DNA of 34,875 nucleotides from Acidovorax sp. GW101-3H11 (GCF_001633105.1 NZ_LUKZ01000033.1:65850-100724); one strand, 5' to 3'. Positions 15,990 through 24,304 are shown, numbered from the stretch's first letter. Made by a program: numbers and translations. Notes: generated from the sequence alone by a model not told the origin.

Positions 15990-16826
15990 CTACATCGCCC
16001 AAATCCTAGGCGCCTCCCCCTCCAACCCCCACAACACCTCCCGCCAAGCCACCCGCACCGCCTTGAGCAGCTTCATCGCAGGCTCCACCTGCGGCGCCAG
16101 CACACGCACCACCACCATGCGGTCGTTGGGGCTGGTGGCGCCTGCGGTGGCCTTGACCTGGGGGTGTTGATCCATCACCGCGCGGGCCGCGTCCAAGGCC
16201 GCGTCGCGGCGCGTACGGTCGAGGGGCGTGCCTGCGGCAAAAAACATGCTGGCCATGCAGCGGTGGCCTGCCAAACCCAAAGGGCTGCTCAGCAGCCGGT
16301 CATCGGCGGCGTCGATCACGCCGCGCTCCAGCCACAGGCCGGGCACTTCCAGGTGTTGGGTGAAGCGGCCTTGTTCAAACGGCTGGCCCGCGTGCGGCAG
16401 GCCCAGCGCCGTCACGTCCCAGGCGATGCATTCGGCGCCGGGGGCGAGGTTCAGCGTGAGGTGGTTTTCGGCGTGGCAGGCGCTGTAGCACAGGGCTTCG
16501 AGTGGCAGCCATTCCAGCCGTGCGCCTTCGGCCAGGGTGAGGTGGCTGCGCTGCAAGGCCAGCGGGCCGGTGGAGCGGTAGAAGCGCGTGGCGCCGGGCG
16601 TGGTGACCAGGCCGTGGGCGCCGGGGCCCACGGTGGTGGTGATGTCCAGCGTGTCGCCGCCCACCAGGCCGCCGGGCGGGTGCACCAGCACGTTGTGGCA
16701 GATGGCGTCGCCCTCGGGGTACAGGCTTTGCAGGATGCGCAGCGGGCCGTTGTGCTCGTAGCGGGCGACGGTGCGGGCGTTATGTTCTGCCGTGTAGTCG
16801 AGCTGAAGGCGAGCGTGCCAGGGCAT
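15990..16826 (-). CDS. ureD: Urease accessory protein UreD
   Basis: The 278-residue protein matches UreD/UreH, the scaffold that binds apo-urease with UreF and UreG for nickel insertion. Recognisable blocks are PLRILQSLYPEGDAICHNVL, VHPPGGLVGGDTL and VTTPGATRFYRS. Normally ureD heads a ureDABCEFG operon. Here the downstream side holds only a small membrane protein and a lower-GC patch, with no ureA, so ureD is isolated in this window. urtE, the usual upstream neighbour, is 14 kb away and on the other strand. It follows the nitrogen-heterocycle-type cluster on the same strand after a 243 bp repeat-containing gap. No strong ribosome-binding site is seen. Confidence 0.92.
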   Translation of the reverse strand: MPWHARLQLDYTAEHNARTVARYEHNGPLRILQSLYPEGDAICHNVLVHPPGGLVGGDTLDITTTVGPGAHGLVTTPGATRFYRSTGPLALQRSHLTLAEGARLEWLPLEALCYSACHAENHLTLNLAPGAECIAWDVTALGLPHAGQPFEQGRFTQHLEVPGLWLERGVIDAADDRLLSSPLGLAGHRCMASMFFAAGTPLDRTRRDAALDAARAVMDQHPQVKATAGATSPNDRMVVVRVLAPQVEPAMKLLKAVRVAWREVLWGLEGEAPRIWAM

Positions 16827-16935
16827 GGTGCGGGCGGTTTGCTATTAAATGAGTAGCTGATTATGCCCTGTGGACGCGCGGAAGGGGGCGTTTTGGCTGC
16901 ATGTTTGCGCTGGGCCGGATGCGGTGGGGTGTTGG

Positions 16936-17033
16936 GCTCCCTCGCCCCTTGTGGGAGAGGGCGGGGGGAGAGGGGGTTGTGGCTTGGGGACGCTGCCCCC
17001 TCTCCCCGGCCCTCTCCCGCGAGGGGAGAGGGA
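16936..17033. repeat. CCCTCTCC/GGAGAGGG inverted repeat, copy 2
   Basis: CCTCGCCCCTTGTGGGAGAG on the left pairs with CTCTCCCGCGAGGGGAGAGG on the right, around a GGGAGAGGG core shared with 10230-10256. It occupies the gap between the FAD oxidoreductase gene and ureD and may act as a transcriptional or mRNA-stability boundary. Confidence 0.75.
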
Positions 17034-17069
17034 GGAATACCGGGGGCGTGCGGTGTGGGCTGTGGATAG

Positions 17070-18458
17070 TCAGGCGGTCTGTCGTGCGGGCGCTGCTGCG
17101 GGGGCCGACTGCCCGGCTGAGTACCAGCTGCGCAGCTTGCCGGGGTTGAGCAGGCCTTGCGGGTCAAAGCGGCGCTTCATTCCCACCACGGCCGGGTCCA
17201 GGTTGTTCTGCTTGCCGTCTTCCACGATGTACACGTGCGGGTTGTTGATCTGCACGCCGTGGTCGCGGTAGATCTGCATGATCTGGTTCAGGCGCTCTTC
17301 GGTGGTGTAGCGGATGATCTGCAGGCCGCTGCAGTTGAAGGCGCCTTCCTTGGTGCGCAGGAACTCCAGGTGCATCATGACTTCGCCCTTCAGTGCGGCC
17401 TCCAGCGCCTTCACCTGCTTGAGGCGGTGCATGGGGTTGAAGCCGCTCTGGATATAGGTCAGGCCCTTGTCCACCTTGAGGGCGTGCAATGTGGTGTGGT
17501 TCCAGGTGTATTCGAGCAGCGTCTTGTGGCTGCTGGCCACTTCATCGGCCGTCTTGCGGTAGGTGACCTGGCCGCCGTGCTGCGCCACCATGTCGCGCAT
17601 GCCTGCCTCGGAGTGCGGGGCCACCAGCAGCAGCACCGCGTGCTGATCAGCGGGCAGGTGCTCGGCCAGGCTGGTGAAGTATTGCGGGATGGGGGCGGCC
17701 ACAAAACACACCTCTTTTTTCTCCAGCCCGGGCGCGCTGCCAAAGCGGTCGGCAAACTCCAGCGCGGCGTCGAACTGCTCGAAGGTGGCGATGCATTCGG
17801 TCCACTCCACGGCAGGGGTCAGGGCCACTTCCAGCTCCAGCACGATGCCGTTGGTGCCGTAGGTGTGGTGCAGCAGCATGGCCTCGGGGCCGCGCAGTTC
17901 GATGACTTGGGGCTCGGGCTCCACCGTCATTGCGCGCACGGCCAGCACGTTGCCGGGCGCGGCCAGCGGGCCGTGGTTGATGGAGCCCGCACCGCCAAAG
18001 CCACCGCCAAACAGCCCGCCCAGCGTGGCGCTGCGGTAGGTGCTGGGCAGCCAGCGCAGCTCTTGCCCCAGGGGCTTGGCCTGCGCATCAAAGTCTGCCA
18101 GCCGAATGCCCGACTGCGCGCGGCCCACGCCGCCGCGCACCCAGCCAAAGGCGTTGTAGCCCGACAGGTCCAGGATCACGCCGCCGTGCAGCGGTGTGCT
18201 CTGGCCATAGTTGCCAGTGCCGCTGCCACGCACGGTGAGGGGGATGCCCGCGCTGGCGCATGCCGCTACCACCTGGCGGATTTCGTCTTCGGTGCGCGGG
18301 CGCACGGCGATGTCGCCGCGCTTGCCTGCCAGGTCGCGCTTGAGCACGGGGCTGAACCAGGCAAAGTCCTGCGAGAGGCGGCCCACGCGCAGCGGGTCGG
18401 CGATCCAGTCGAGGTCGGGCAGCAGGTCGGGCAGTTGTTGGGCGGTGGTGGCGGTCAT
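17070..18458 (-). CDS. FAD-binding (PCMH/GlcD-type) oxidoreductase
   Basis: The 462-residue product is a flavoprotein of the FAD-linked oxidase family. The N-terminal PCMH domain has GSGTGNYGQSTPLHGGVILD, and the second FAD loop is GGLFGGGFGGAGSINHGP. The C-terminal end RRFDPQGLLNPGK is the usual family tail. Relatives oxidise 2-hydroxy acids, aldonolactones or alkyl phenols, with electrons passed to quinone, cytochrome or oxygen. CCTGGAGATACGAC precedes the ATG. It lies 102 bp after the ABC permease gene and is probably the last gene of the transporter operon, which suggests it acts on the imported compound or a product of it. No Fe-S motif is present in the C-terminus, unlike GlcD partners. 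Confidence 0.85.
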   Translation of the reverse strand: MTATTAQQLPDLLPDLDWIADPLRVGRLSQDFAWFSPVLKRDLAGKRGDIAVRPRTEDEIRQVVAACASAGIPLTVRGSGTGNYGQSTPLHGGVILDLSGYNAFGWVRGGVGRAQSGIRLADFDAQAKPLGQELRWLPSTYRSATLGGLFGGGFGGAGSINHGPLAAPGNVLAVRAMTVEPEPQVIELRGPEAMLLHHTYGTNGIVLELEVALTPAVEWTECIATFEQFDAALEFADRFGSAPGLEKKEVCFVAAPIPQYFTSLAEHLPADQHAVLLLVAPHSEAGMRDMVAQHGGQVTYRKTADEVASSHKTLLEYTWNHTTLHALKVDKGLTYIQSGFNPMHRLKQVKALEAALKGEVMMHLEFLRTKEGAFNCSGLQIIRYTTEERLNQIMQIYRDHGVQINNPHVYIVEDGKQNNLDPAVVGMKRRFDPQGLLNPGKLRSWYSAGQSAPAAAPARQTA

Positions 18459-18560
18459 GTCGTATCTCCAGGGGGCTCGATGGGGGCCGTTTTGGGCAAA
18501 AGGGGGCCTGCACCGCGCAACCTGAAGTTGGTGCGCGGTGTGGTGTCGGAAGTGTTGGGT

Positions 18561-19481
18561 TCAGTCCTGCGAGTTTTCGGAGGCGTGCCAGCCGCCGAGT
18601 GCTACGCGCGTCAGCCATGCCATCAGCACGAACAGCGCGACACCGGTGAGCGAGATCAGCAGCAGCGCAGCAAACATGCGCGGGATGTTGAGCTGAAAGC
18701 CCGCCTGCAGGATCTGGTACGCCAGCCCTGCGCCCTGGCCCCCGGTGCCCGCCACAAACTCCGCCACCACCGCACCGATGAGCGCCAGGCCGCTGGAGAT
18801 GCGCAGCCCGCCAAAGAAGTAAGGCAGCGCGCTCGGGATGCGCAGTCGCAGCAGCGTCTGCAGCCGCGTGGCGCGGTTGAGCTGGAAGTAGCTTTGCAGG
18901 TCAGGCTCCACACTGCGCAGGCCCAGTGTGGTGTTGCTGATGATGGGGAACAGGGCCACCAGTGCGGCGCAGATCACCATCGATGCTGTCGGGTCCTTCA
19001 CCCAGATGATGATGAGCGGCGCCACGGCCACGATGGGCGTGACCTGCAGCAGCACCGCGTAGGGGAAGAGCGCCGTCTCGATACGCTTGCTTTGCACAAA
19101 CAGGAACGAGATCAGCACGCCCGCCACCGTGGCCACCACAAAGGCCAGCACCGTGATCTTGACGGTGACCCACAGCGAGCCGCCCAGGGCGGCCCAGTCG
19201 GTGAACAGCGTCTTCATCATCAGGATGGGCGAGGGCACCAGGTAGGGCGGCAGCTCCATGGCCGTGACCAGGCCCTGCCACAGCGCGATCAGCACCAGGC
19301 CGACGAGCACGGGGTACACCACGCGCTGTACGCGGGGCTGGGCCATGAGCGGCGGGCGTTTGGGCGTTGTCTTGGTGGCAGGTTTGGCAGCGACAGGTGC
19401 AGGCGCCGAGCGCGAGGCGGCTGCGGGGTGCGCGGTGACCACGGGCGACGCCATGGGTGCGGAAGGGAAGGGGGTGCTCAT
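18561..19481 (-). CDS. NitT/TauT-type ABC transporter permease
   Basis: The 306-residue membrane protein has a ~45-residue Ala/Pro/Lys-rich cytoplasmic N-terminus and about six membrane segments. The EAA loop reads LRLRIPSALPYFFGGLRISS, the docking site for the ATPase. It belongs to the SsuC/TauC/NitT permease family, which imports nitrate, sulfonates, or pyrimidine-like compounds such as formylaminopyrimidine (ThiX). Its ATG overlaps the ATPase stop (ATGA, 19478-19481), so the two are translationally coupled. Together with the ATPase and the NMT1/THI5-like binding protein it forms a complete importer. Confidence 0.9.
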   Translation of the reverse strand: MSTPFPSAPMASPVVTAHPAAASRSAPAPVAAKPATKTTPKRPPLMAQPRVQRVVYPVLVGLVLIALWQGLVTAMELPPYLVPSPILMMKTLFTDWAALGGSLWVTVKITVLAFVVATVAGVLISFLFVQSKRIETALFPYAVLLQVTPIVAVAPLIIIWVKDPTASMVICAALVALFPIISNTTLGLRSVEPDLQSYFQLNRATRLQTLLRLRIPSALPYFFGGLRISSGLALIGAVVAEFVAGTGGQGAGLAYQILQAGFQLNIPRMFAALLLISLTGVALFVLMAWLTRVALGGWHASENSQD

Positions 19482-20320
19482 GCCACGGTCTCCTCGGTGT
19501 CCACGCTGGCGCGCAGCAGGCTGTCTTGCAGCAGCTTGGCGTAGCGGCTGAATTCGGGCGACACCATGAAGTCGGCCGTGCGGGGGTAGGGCGCGTCGAT
19601 GCGGAACTCTTCGACCACGCGGCCCGGGCGCGCGGCCATCATGACCACGCGGCTGGAGAGGAACACCGCCTCGTGGATCGAGTGCGTCACAAAGATCACG
19701 GTGAGCTTCTTCTTGCGCCACAGATCCAGCAGGTCAGCGTCCAGTTTGTGGCGCGTGATTTCGTCCAGCGCGCCGAAGGGTTCGTCCATCAGCAGCAGGT
19801 CGGGCTGGGTGACCAGGCCGCGCGCAATCGATACGCGCATCTGCATGCCGCCGGACAGCGCGCGGGGCAGGGCGTTGGCAAATTTCGACAACCCCACCAG
19901 TGCCAGCGCCTCGGTCACACGCGCATCGGCCTCGGCACGCGGCACGCCCGCCAGGTCCAGCGGCAGGCGCACATTGGTCTGCACACTGGCCCAGGGCATG
20001 AGCGTGGGCGACTGGAAGACAAACGCCATCTTCTTGCCGCTTTCGTCCAGCTGCGCCACGGGCTTGCGCCACAGATGCAGGCGGCCGTCGGTGGGCTCCA
20101 GCAGGCCAGCCACCATTTTCAGCAGTGTGCTCTTGCCGCAGCCCGAGGGGCCGAGCAGGGTGACGAATTCGCCTTCCTCAATGGTCAGGTCCACCGGCAG
20201 CAGGGCCTGGGTGCCGTTGGGGTAGGTTTTTTCAGCGGAGAGCACCTCCACGGCGGGCGTGGAATGGGGCAGCGGTGCCTGGGCGTGTGCCAGCGGCGGA
20301 GATTCAGCGGGGGATGTCAT
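19478..20320 (-). CDS. NitT/TauT-type ABC transporter ATP-binding protein
   Basis: This 280-residue ATPase has Walker A GPSGCGKST, the Q-loop VFQSPTLMPW, the signature LSGGMQMRVSIARGL, Walker B LLLMDEPFGALD and the switch histidine in FVTHSIHEA. All are intact, so it should be active. The ~25-residue N-terminal extension (Pro/Ala/Ser-rich) is unusual but could be a start-site choice; the conserved domain begins near VEVLSAEKTY. It is coupled to the permease by a 4 bp overlap. The binding-protein gene lies 193 bp upstream, separated by a hairpin-forming REP-like repeat. Confidence 0.9.
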   Translation of the reverse strand: MTSPAESPPLAHAQAPLPHSTPAVEVLSAEKTYPNGTQALLPVDLTIEEGEFVTLLGPSGCGKSTLLKMVAGLLEPTDGRLHLWRKPVAQLDESGKKMAFVFQSPTLMPWASVQTNVRLPLDLAGVPRAEADARVTEALALVGLSKFANALPRALSGGMQMRVSIARGLVTQPDLLLMDEPFGALDEITRHKLDADLLDLWRKKKLTVIFVTHSIHEAVFLSSRVVMMAARPGRVVEEFRIDAPYPRTADFMVSPEFSRYAKLLQDSLLRASVDTEETVA

Positions 20321-20426
20321 GGTCGCCTTTCGATGGATGCGGCCGTGGGGTGGGGTGGGGCGGCTGTGTCAGGGCTGGGGTGGCAGCGGGGGCGCGGGTG
20401 ATCCACCGGGCTTCACTCCACACACT

Positions 20427-20482
20427 GTTCGGGCTGAGCCTGTCGAAGCCTTGTGCGGCGCTTCGACAGGCTCAGCGTGAAC
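20427..20482. repeat. Inverted TTCGACAGGCTCA repeat inside the ABC operon
   Basis: GTTCGGGCTGAGCCTGTCGA followed by AG (20427-20448) is the inverted copy of CTTCGACAGGCTCAGCGTGA followed by AC (20461-20482), with small mismatches near the tips. The pair would form a stem of about 20 bp in RNA. It sits between the binding-protein and ATPase genes, where such hairpins often protect the upstream message and lower downstream expression. Confidence 0.85.
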
Positions 20483-20513
20483 GGTGGGGGTGGATGGAAG
20501 CCCGTGAATCGAA

Positions 20514-21512
20514 TCAGGGAAGAACCTTGAGGTCCTTCACAAAGGCCGTGTTGTAGGTCTCGGCCAGCTTCACCTTGGCCGGGTCGATGAGCTTGGCGTC
20601 CACCAGGAAGTCGTAGCTGGCCTTGGCGCGTGCGTCGGTCATGATGCCGATGCCCATGGTGGTGGCGTCACCGCCGGTGGCCATGCCCATTTCCTTGAGC
20701 TTGGCCACGCTGTAGGCGAGCTGCTCGTCGGTCATGTTGGGGTTGTCCTTCTTGATGAGCGCGTTGGCGGGTGCTGGGTCGGCCAGGTAGCTCTTCCAGC
20801 CTTCCATCGAGGCCTTCACGAACGATGCCACGGCGGCGCTGCGGTCCTTCACCGTCTTTTCCATGCACGAGATGGTGGTGGCGTAGGCGGGGTAGCCCTG
20901 GTCGCTGAACATCAGCGTGTTGGCCTTGACGCCGGCCTTGGCAATCGCAAACGGCTCGGAGGTCAGGTAGCCCTGCTGGGCGGTGTTCTTGTCGGCGACG
21001 AAGGGCTGGATGTTGAAGGTGTAGGGGCGGGTCTGCGAATCGGTGAAGCCGTACTTGGCCTTGAGCCAGGGCCAGTAGCCGCGCTGTGCCGACGAGGCGA
21101 TCAGGATGGTCTTGCCCTTGAGGTCTTCGAACTTCTTCACGTCGTCATGCGCGATGAGCACCTGCGGGTCCTTCTGGAACACCGCGGCCACATTGACCAC
21201 GGGCACGCCGCCTTCACGCATCTGAATCATCTGCAGGTCGCTCGACCCCATCACGCATTCGGCTTGGCCTGCGGCCATCATCTGCACGATGTTGACCTGC
21301 GGGCCGCCCATCTTGATGGTCACATCCAGCCCGTACTTTTTGTACAGGCCCGTAGCCACCGCCTGGTAGAAGCCGCCATGCTCGGCCTGCGCGTACCAGT
21401 TGGTCATGTAGGTGAACTTTTCCTGCGCGTGGGCCTGCATGGTGCCGACGGCACCAAGAGCGAGCAGCGCGGCTGCACCAAGCTTGGAAAGGCGGGAGGC
21501 GGTCTTCATCAT
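20514..21512 (-). CDS. NMT1/THI5-like ABC transporter substrate-binding protein
   Basis: The 332-residue periplasmic protein has a Sec signal peptide (MMKTASRLSK, hydrophobic core, cleavage after AHA near residue 29). The mature protein opens with the typical MTNWYAQAEHGGFYQAVATG segment of NMT1/THI5/SsuA-type receptors. Relatives bind pyrimidines (ThiY), sulfonates, riboflavin or small aromatic compounds. GGAG lies about 10 bases before the ATG pair at 21510-21512. It is adjacent to the creatininase-family gene (86 bp) and the ATPase gene, so the imported compound is likely the substrate of the amidohydrolases upstream in the same cluster. Confidence 0.9.
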   Translation of the reverse strand: MMKTASRLSKLGAAALLALGAVGTMQAHAQEKFTYMTNWYAQAEHGGFYQAVATGLYKKYGLDVTIKMGGPQVNIVQMMAAGQAECVMGSSDLQMIQMREGGVPVVNVAAVFQKDPQVLIAHDDVKKFEDLKGKTILIASSAQRGYWPWLKAKYGFTDSQTRPYTFNIQPFVADKNTAQQGYLTSEPFAIAKAGVKANTLMFSDQGYPAYATTISCMEKTVKDRSAAVASFVKASMEGWKSYLADPAPANALIKKDNPNMTDEQLAYSVAKLKEMGMATGGDATTMGIGIMTDARAKASYDFLVDAKLIDPAKVKLAETYNTAFVKDLKVLP

Positions 21513-21598
21513 GGTGGTACTCCGGTAGGGTGGTGGAGGTGAAACGAAGGGACAACGAAGGGGAAGGCGAAAAGGTTTTGCGGTGGCGTTCGCAGGTT

Positions 21599-22462
21599 TC
21601 AGGCCAGTGCGGACGGGTGCTCGATGTGGCCGGTGTGTTGGGCGCGGCCCCAGGTGGGCTCAGCGCGCGGTGCCCACTGCAGCTTGTGCAGTTCGGTGAT
21701 GGCGGCGGCCCAGCTCACGGCCAGCGATTCGAGGATGGCGTGGCCCTGCTCAGCCGTGGCGGGCAGCGGGTCGCCAATGATTCCGCTGGGGCCAAAGTCA
21801 CGCGCGCTCCAGGCGCAGGCCGGGCGGCCGTCGGGCGAGAGCAAGGGCGAGTCAAAAACGGGCGGGTAGTTGACCACCGCACGCTCCATGTGCACGGTGT
21901 CGGGGGCCAGGGCCAGCATCAGTGCGGTTTCGCCGTGGCCCGCATGCATGGCCAAGCGTTTTTCCTTGTCGGAGAGGAACTTGCCCGCCACATGCGGCAC
22001 CCGCCAGGTGAAGCTGGGCACCACGATGAAGTCGCCATGGCGCAGGCGCAGCTCGCGGGCGCACATCTCCATCACCTGCGGCTGGCCGCCGTGGCCGTTG
22101 ACGAACAGCAGCTTGCGAAACCCCGCGCGGTACACCGACTCGCCCACCTCGTTCATGGTGGCCAGCAGGGTCTCGCCGCTCAGCGTGACGGTGCCGGGGA
22201 AGTGCAGGTGCTCTTCGGACTTGCCGTAGGTGATGGGGGCCATCGCAAACGCAGGCACATCGGCCGGCAGGCGGGCCAGTGCATGGCCCACCACCCCCGC
22301 GCTGATCACCGTGTCCACCGCACACGGCAGGTGCGGGCCATGCTGCTCTGTGGCGCCCGTGGGCAGCACGATGACGGTGTTTTCCTTGTCGGGCAAATCG
22401 GCGATCTCGGTCCAGCTCAGGTAGGGCAGGTAGCGGTGGGGCGGGTTGTAGCCGTGCAGCAT
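21599..22462 (-). CDS. Creatininase-family amidohydrolase
   Basis: The 287-residue product has the creatininase fold pattern. Metal ligands E39, H41 and D50 (GATEQHGPHLPCAVD) keep the exact spacing of creatininase E34, H36, D45, and NGHGG at 122-126 and HAGHGE at 173-178 follow. True creatininases have NGHYEN with a metal-binding Glu; here that position is Gly (NGHGGQ). This is the pattern of other branches, such as formamidopyrimidine-type deformylases, so creatinine is not assured as substrate. It probably cleaves an amide or lactam ring. It lies 29 bp after the Rid gene and 86 bp before the ABC binding-protein gene in one transcription direction. Confidence 0.85.
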   Translation of the reverse strand: MLHGYNPPHRYLPYLSWTEIADLPDKENTVIVLPTGATEQHGPHLPCAVDTVISAGVVGHALARLPADVPAFAMAPITYGKSEEHLHFPGTVTLSGETLLATMNEVGESVYRAGFRKLLFVNGHGGQPQVMEMCARELRLRHGDFIVVPSFTWRVPHVAGKFLSDKEKRLAMHAGHGETALMLALAPDTVHMERAVVNYPPVFDSPLLSPDGRPACAWSARDFGPSGIIGDPLPATAEQGHAILESLAVSWAAAITELHKLQWAPRAEPTWGRAQHTGHIEHPSALA

Positions 22463-22491
22463 GGGTGGTTCTTTCGTAAAGGAAGGCGTTG

Positions 22492-22956
22492 TCAGCGCAA
22501 GGGGAGGTAGGCCGTGGCCTCCACCTCGATGAGGATGTCGGGGGTGGGCAACATTCCGCTCACTTCCACGACGGTGGATGCGGGGGGCTCGCCGGGGAAG
22601 AACAGCTTGCGAACGCGGCTGTACTGCGGGAAGTGATCCAGGTTCTTGAAGTACTGCACCAGCTTGAACACGTCGGACATCTGGCCGCCTGCGGCTTCGA
22701 TGGTCTGGCGGATGCGGTCGAGCACATACCAGCTCTGCGCGAGGATGGGACCCTCCTTGATGTCGCTGCTGAACTCGCCGGTGCGGCCAATCAGCGTGGC
22801 GGCCTCGTCAGGGATGTCGGCATAGCCGCGCACGATGCGGCTGGCGGCGGGGTCCACGGCGATGATCCCGCTCAGGTAGATGAAGTCGCCTGCGCGGCGC
22901 CACGCGGCGTAGCGGGCCAGGGGCTGGGCGATGCCGGGCGCAGATATGGGACTCAT
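22492..22956 (-). CDS. Rid-family (RidA/RutC-like) protein lacking the catalytic Arg
   Basis: The 154-residue protein is a YjgF/RidA family member with FIYLSGIIAVDP and a C-terminal VVEVSGMLPTPDILIEVEA block. RidA proteins hydrolyse reactive imines or enamines; RutC in the Rut pathway is proposed to deal with aminoacrylate. In active RidA an arginine (R105) occurs in the PARSCVEV block; here the aligned residues are PASTVVEV, so the arginine is Ser. Imine deaminase activity is therefore doubtful, as in several other Rid subgroups. It overlaps the CodA-like gene stop by ATGA (22953-22956). AAGGAG precedes the start. The N-terminal PLARYAAWRRAGD insert fits the larger Rid subfamilies. Confidence 0.85.
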   Translation of the reverse strand: MSPISAPGIAQPLARYAAWRRAGDFIYLSGIIAVDPAASRIVRGYADIPDEAATLIGRTGEFSSDIKEGPILAQSWYVLDRIRQTIEAAGGQMSDVFKLVQYFKNLDHFPQYSRVRKLFFPGEPPASTVVEVSGMLPTPDILIEVEATAYLPLR

Positions 22957-24281
22957 GCAAGGCTCCTTGCGGATTGGGTTGTGGGCACATGCCAGGCAGC
23001 CGGTGCATGGCCGCTGGCGACGCGGCCCTGGCGCAGCACCACGCGGCCCTGCGCGCCTTGTGTGCGCGACGGAAAGCCCCAGTGGTCGGCCTGCGTGAAG
23101 ACCAGCAGGTCGGCCACCGTGCCGGGCTGCAGCGGCAGCGCGGTGGTGCCAGTGCGGCCGGTGCGCAGCCAGTCGCTGCGGCACAGCGATTCGCTCCACT
23201 GGTCGAAAGGTGCCTCCAGCTGCGCCGCCAGCACGCCCGTGGCCAGGGCCTCCAGCGGGTCGAAGCTGCCCACAGGGCAGAAAGGGTCTTGCACGTTGTC
23301 GCTGGCCACCAGCACCGGTATGCCGCGTGCACGGGCCTCCTTCACCAGCGTCAGGCCACGCTGGCGCGGTGTGCGGCCGGTGGTGGCGTCCTGCAGCAGC
23401 AGGTTGGTGATGGGCAGCGTGACCAGGGTGATCGGGCTTTGCGCCACCGCGTCGAGCGTGGCGAGGGCGGTGGCTTCGTCCTGTGCAGTCAGGGCGCAGG
23501 TGTGGCCGCAGACCACATGGCCTTCAAAGCGCATCTGCTTGAGCAGTGCGGCGGTGGTCGCCAAGCCCTGGGCGCCGGGGTGCAGTTCTTCGTCCACATG
23601 CAGGTCCACGTTCAGCCCGTGGTGTTGTGCGGCTTCGAACAGGTGGCGCAGCGCTTGTGGGTCCCAGTTGGTGGAGTGCACAAAGCCGCCCAGCAAGGCG
23701 CCGGGGCCGCTCGCAGCCACGGTGGCGGCCAGCCGCAGGGCGGCGCTGCGGTCTGCGTACAGGTGCAAGGGGATCAGGCTCACGCGCTCCAGCGTGATGC
23801 GGTCGGCCCAGTCGTGTGCCAGTGCGCGCAACACGTTCCAGGCCAGTGGCCGCGCGTCGGGCTCCCACCAGTCGCAGTGGGTGCGCAGGTGCACGGTGCC
23901 TGCGTCGTAGGCCCATTGCAGCGCGCGGCTGGCGCGGGCGTGGATGTCGGCCTCGGTCCAGCCCTGGCGGTCCACCATCATGGCCTCGATGGCGCCCAGC
24001 AGGCCGGGTTTGACCACGCCCATGCGGGGCAGGGTGAAGGCTTTGTCCAGGTGGGTGTGCGCATCGACCAGGCCGGGCAGCACCAGCGCGCCTGCCACGT
24101 CCCACACAGCGCCGTGTAGCGCAGGCTGGGTGCCGTGGGGCAGCACTCGCACGATGCGGCCCTGGGCCAGCTGCAGATCGGCCAGTGCGGGCTGGTGGCC
24201 CTGCTGCGGCCACGCGGCGGGCAGCAGCCAGCGCGGCAACCGGGCGCGCAGGATGTGGTCGGGGGTGTTGGATGCGTGCAT
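22953..24281 (-). CDS. CodA-like amidohydrolase/deaminase
   Basis: The 442-residue protein is an amidohydrolase-superfamily member closest in pattern to cytosine deaminase CodA. The metal and catalytic residues H75-T-H77, H228, E231, H260 and D328 keep CodA spacing (H61/H63, H214, E217, H246, D313) almost exactly. The substrate glutamine of CodA (Q156, in AFPQEG) aligns with Leu in SLIPLHLY, and the second Asp of CodA (D314) is Asn (SDNVQDPF). It should hydrolyse a C-N bond on a heterocycle or cyclic amide, but cytosine is unlikely. It is 23 bp after the flavodoxin-like gene and is coupled to the Rid gene. AAGGG lies upstream of the ATG. Confidence 0.85.
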   Translation of the reverse strand: MHASNTPDHILRARLPRWLLPAAWPQQGHQPALADLQLAQGRIVRVLPHGTQPALHGAVWDVAGALVLPGLVDAHTHLDKAFTLPRMGVVKPGLLGAIEAMMVDRQGWTEADIHARASRALQWAYDAGTVHLRTHCDWWEPDARPLAWNVLRALAHDWADRITLERVSLIPLHLYADRSAALRLAATVAASGPGALLGGFVHSTNWDPQALRHLFEAAQHHGLNVDLHVDEELHPGAQGLATTAALLKQMRFEGHVVCGHTCALTAQDEATALATLDAVAQSPITLVTLPITNLLLQDATTGRTPRQRGLTLVKEARARGIPVLVASDNVQDPFCPVGSFDPLEALATGVLAAQLEAPFDQWSESLCRSDWLRTGRTGTTALPLQPGTVADLLVFTQADHWGFPSRTQGAQGRVVLRQGRVASGHAPAAWHVPTTQSARSLA

Positions 24282-24304
24282 GCCGTGGCCCTTAGGAATT
24301 GGTC

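Noticed and set aside
17157-19544. A 795-codon open frame on the plus strand opposite the FAD oxidoreductase and ABC permease genes
   Set aside because: It is antisense to two well-supported genes, is His/Gln/Arg-rich without domains, and such long antisense frames are expected at this GC content.
21513-21598. Xanthine (NMT1-motif) riboswitch before the ABC binding-protein gene
   Set aside because: The 86 bp gap is purine-rich without the paired segments such a riboswitch would need.
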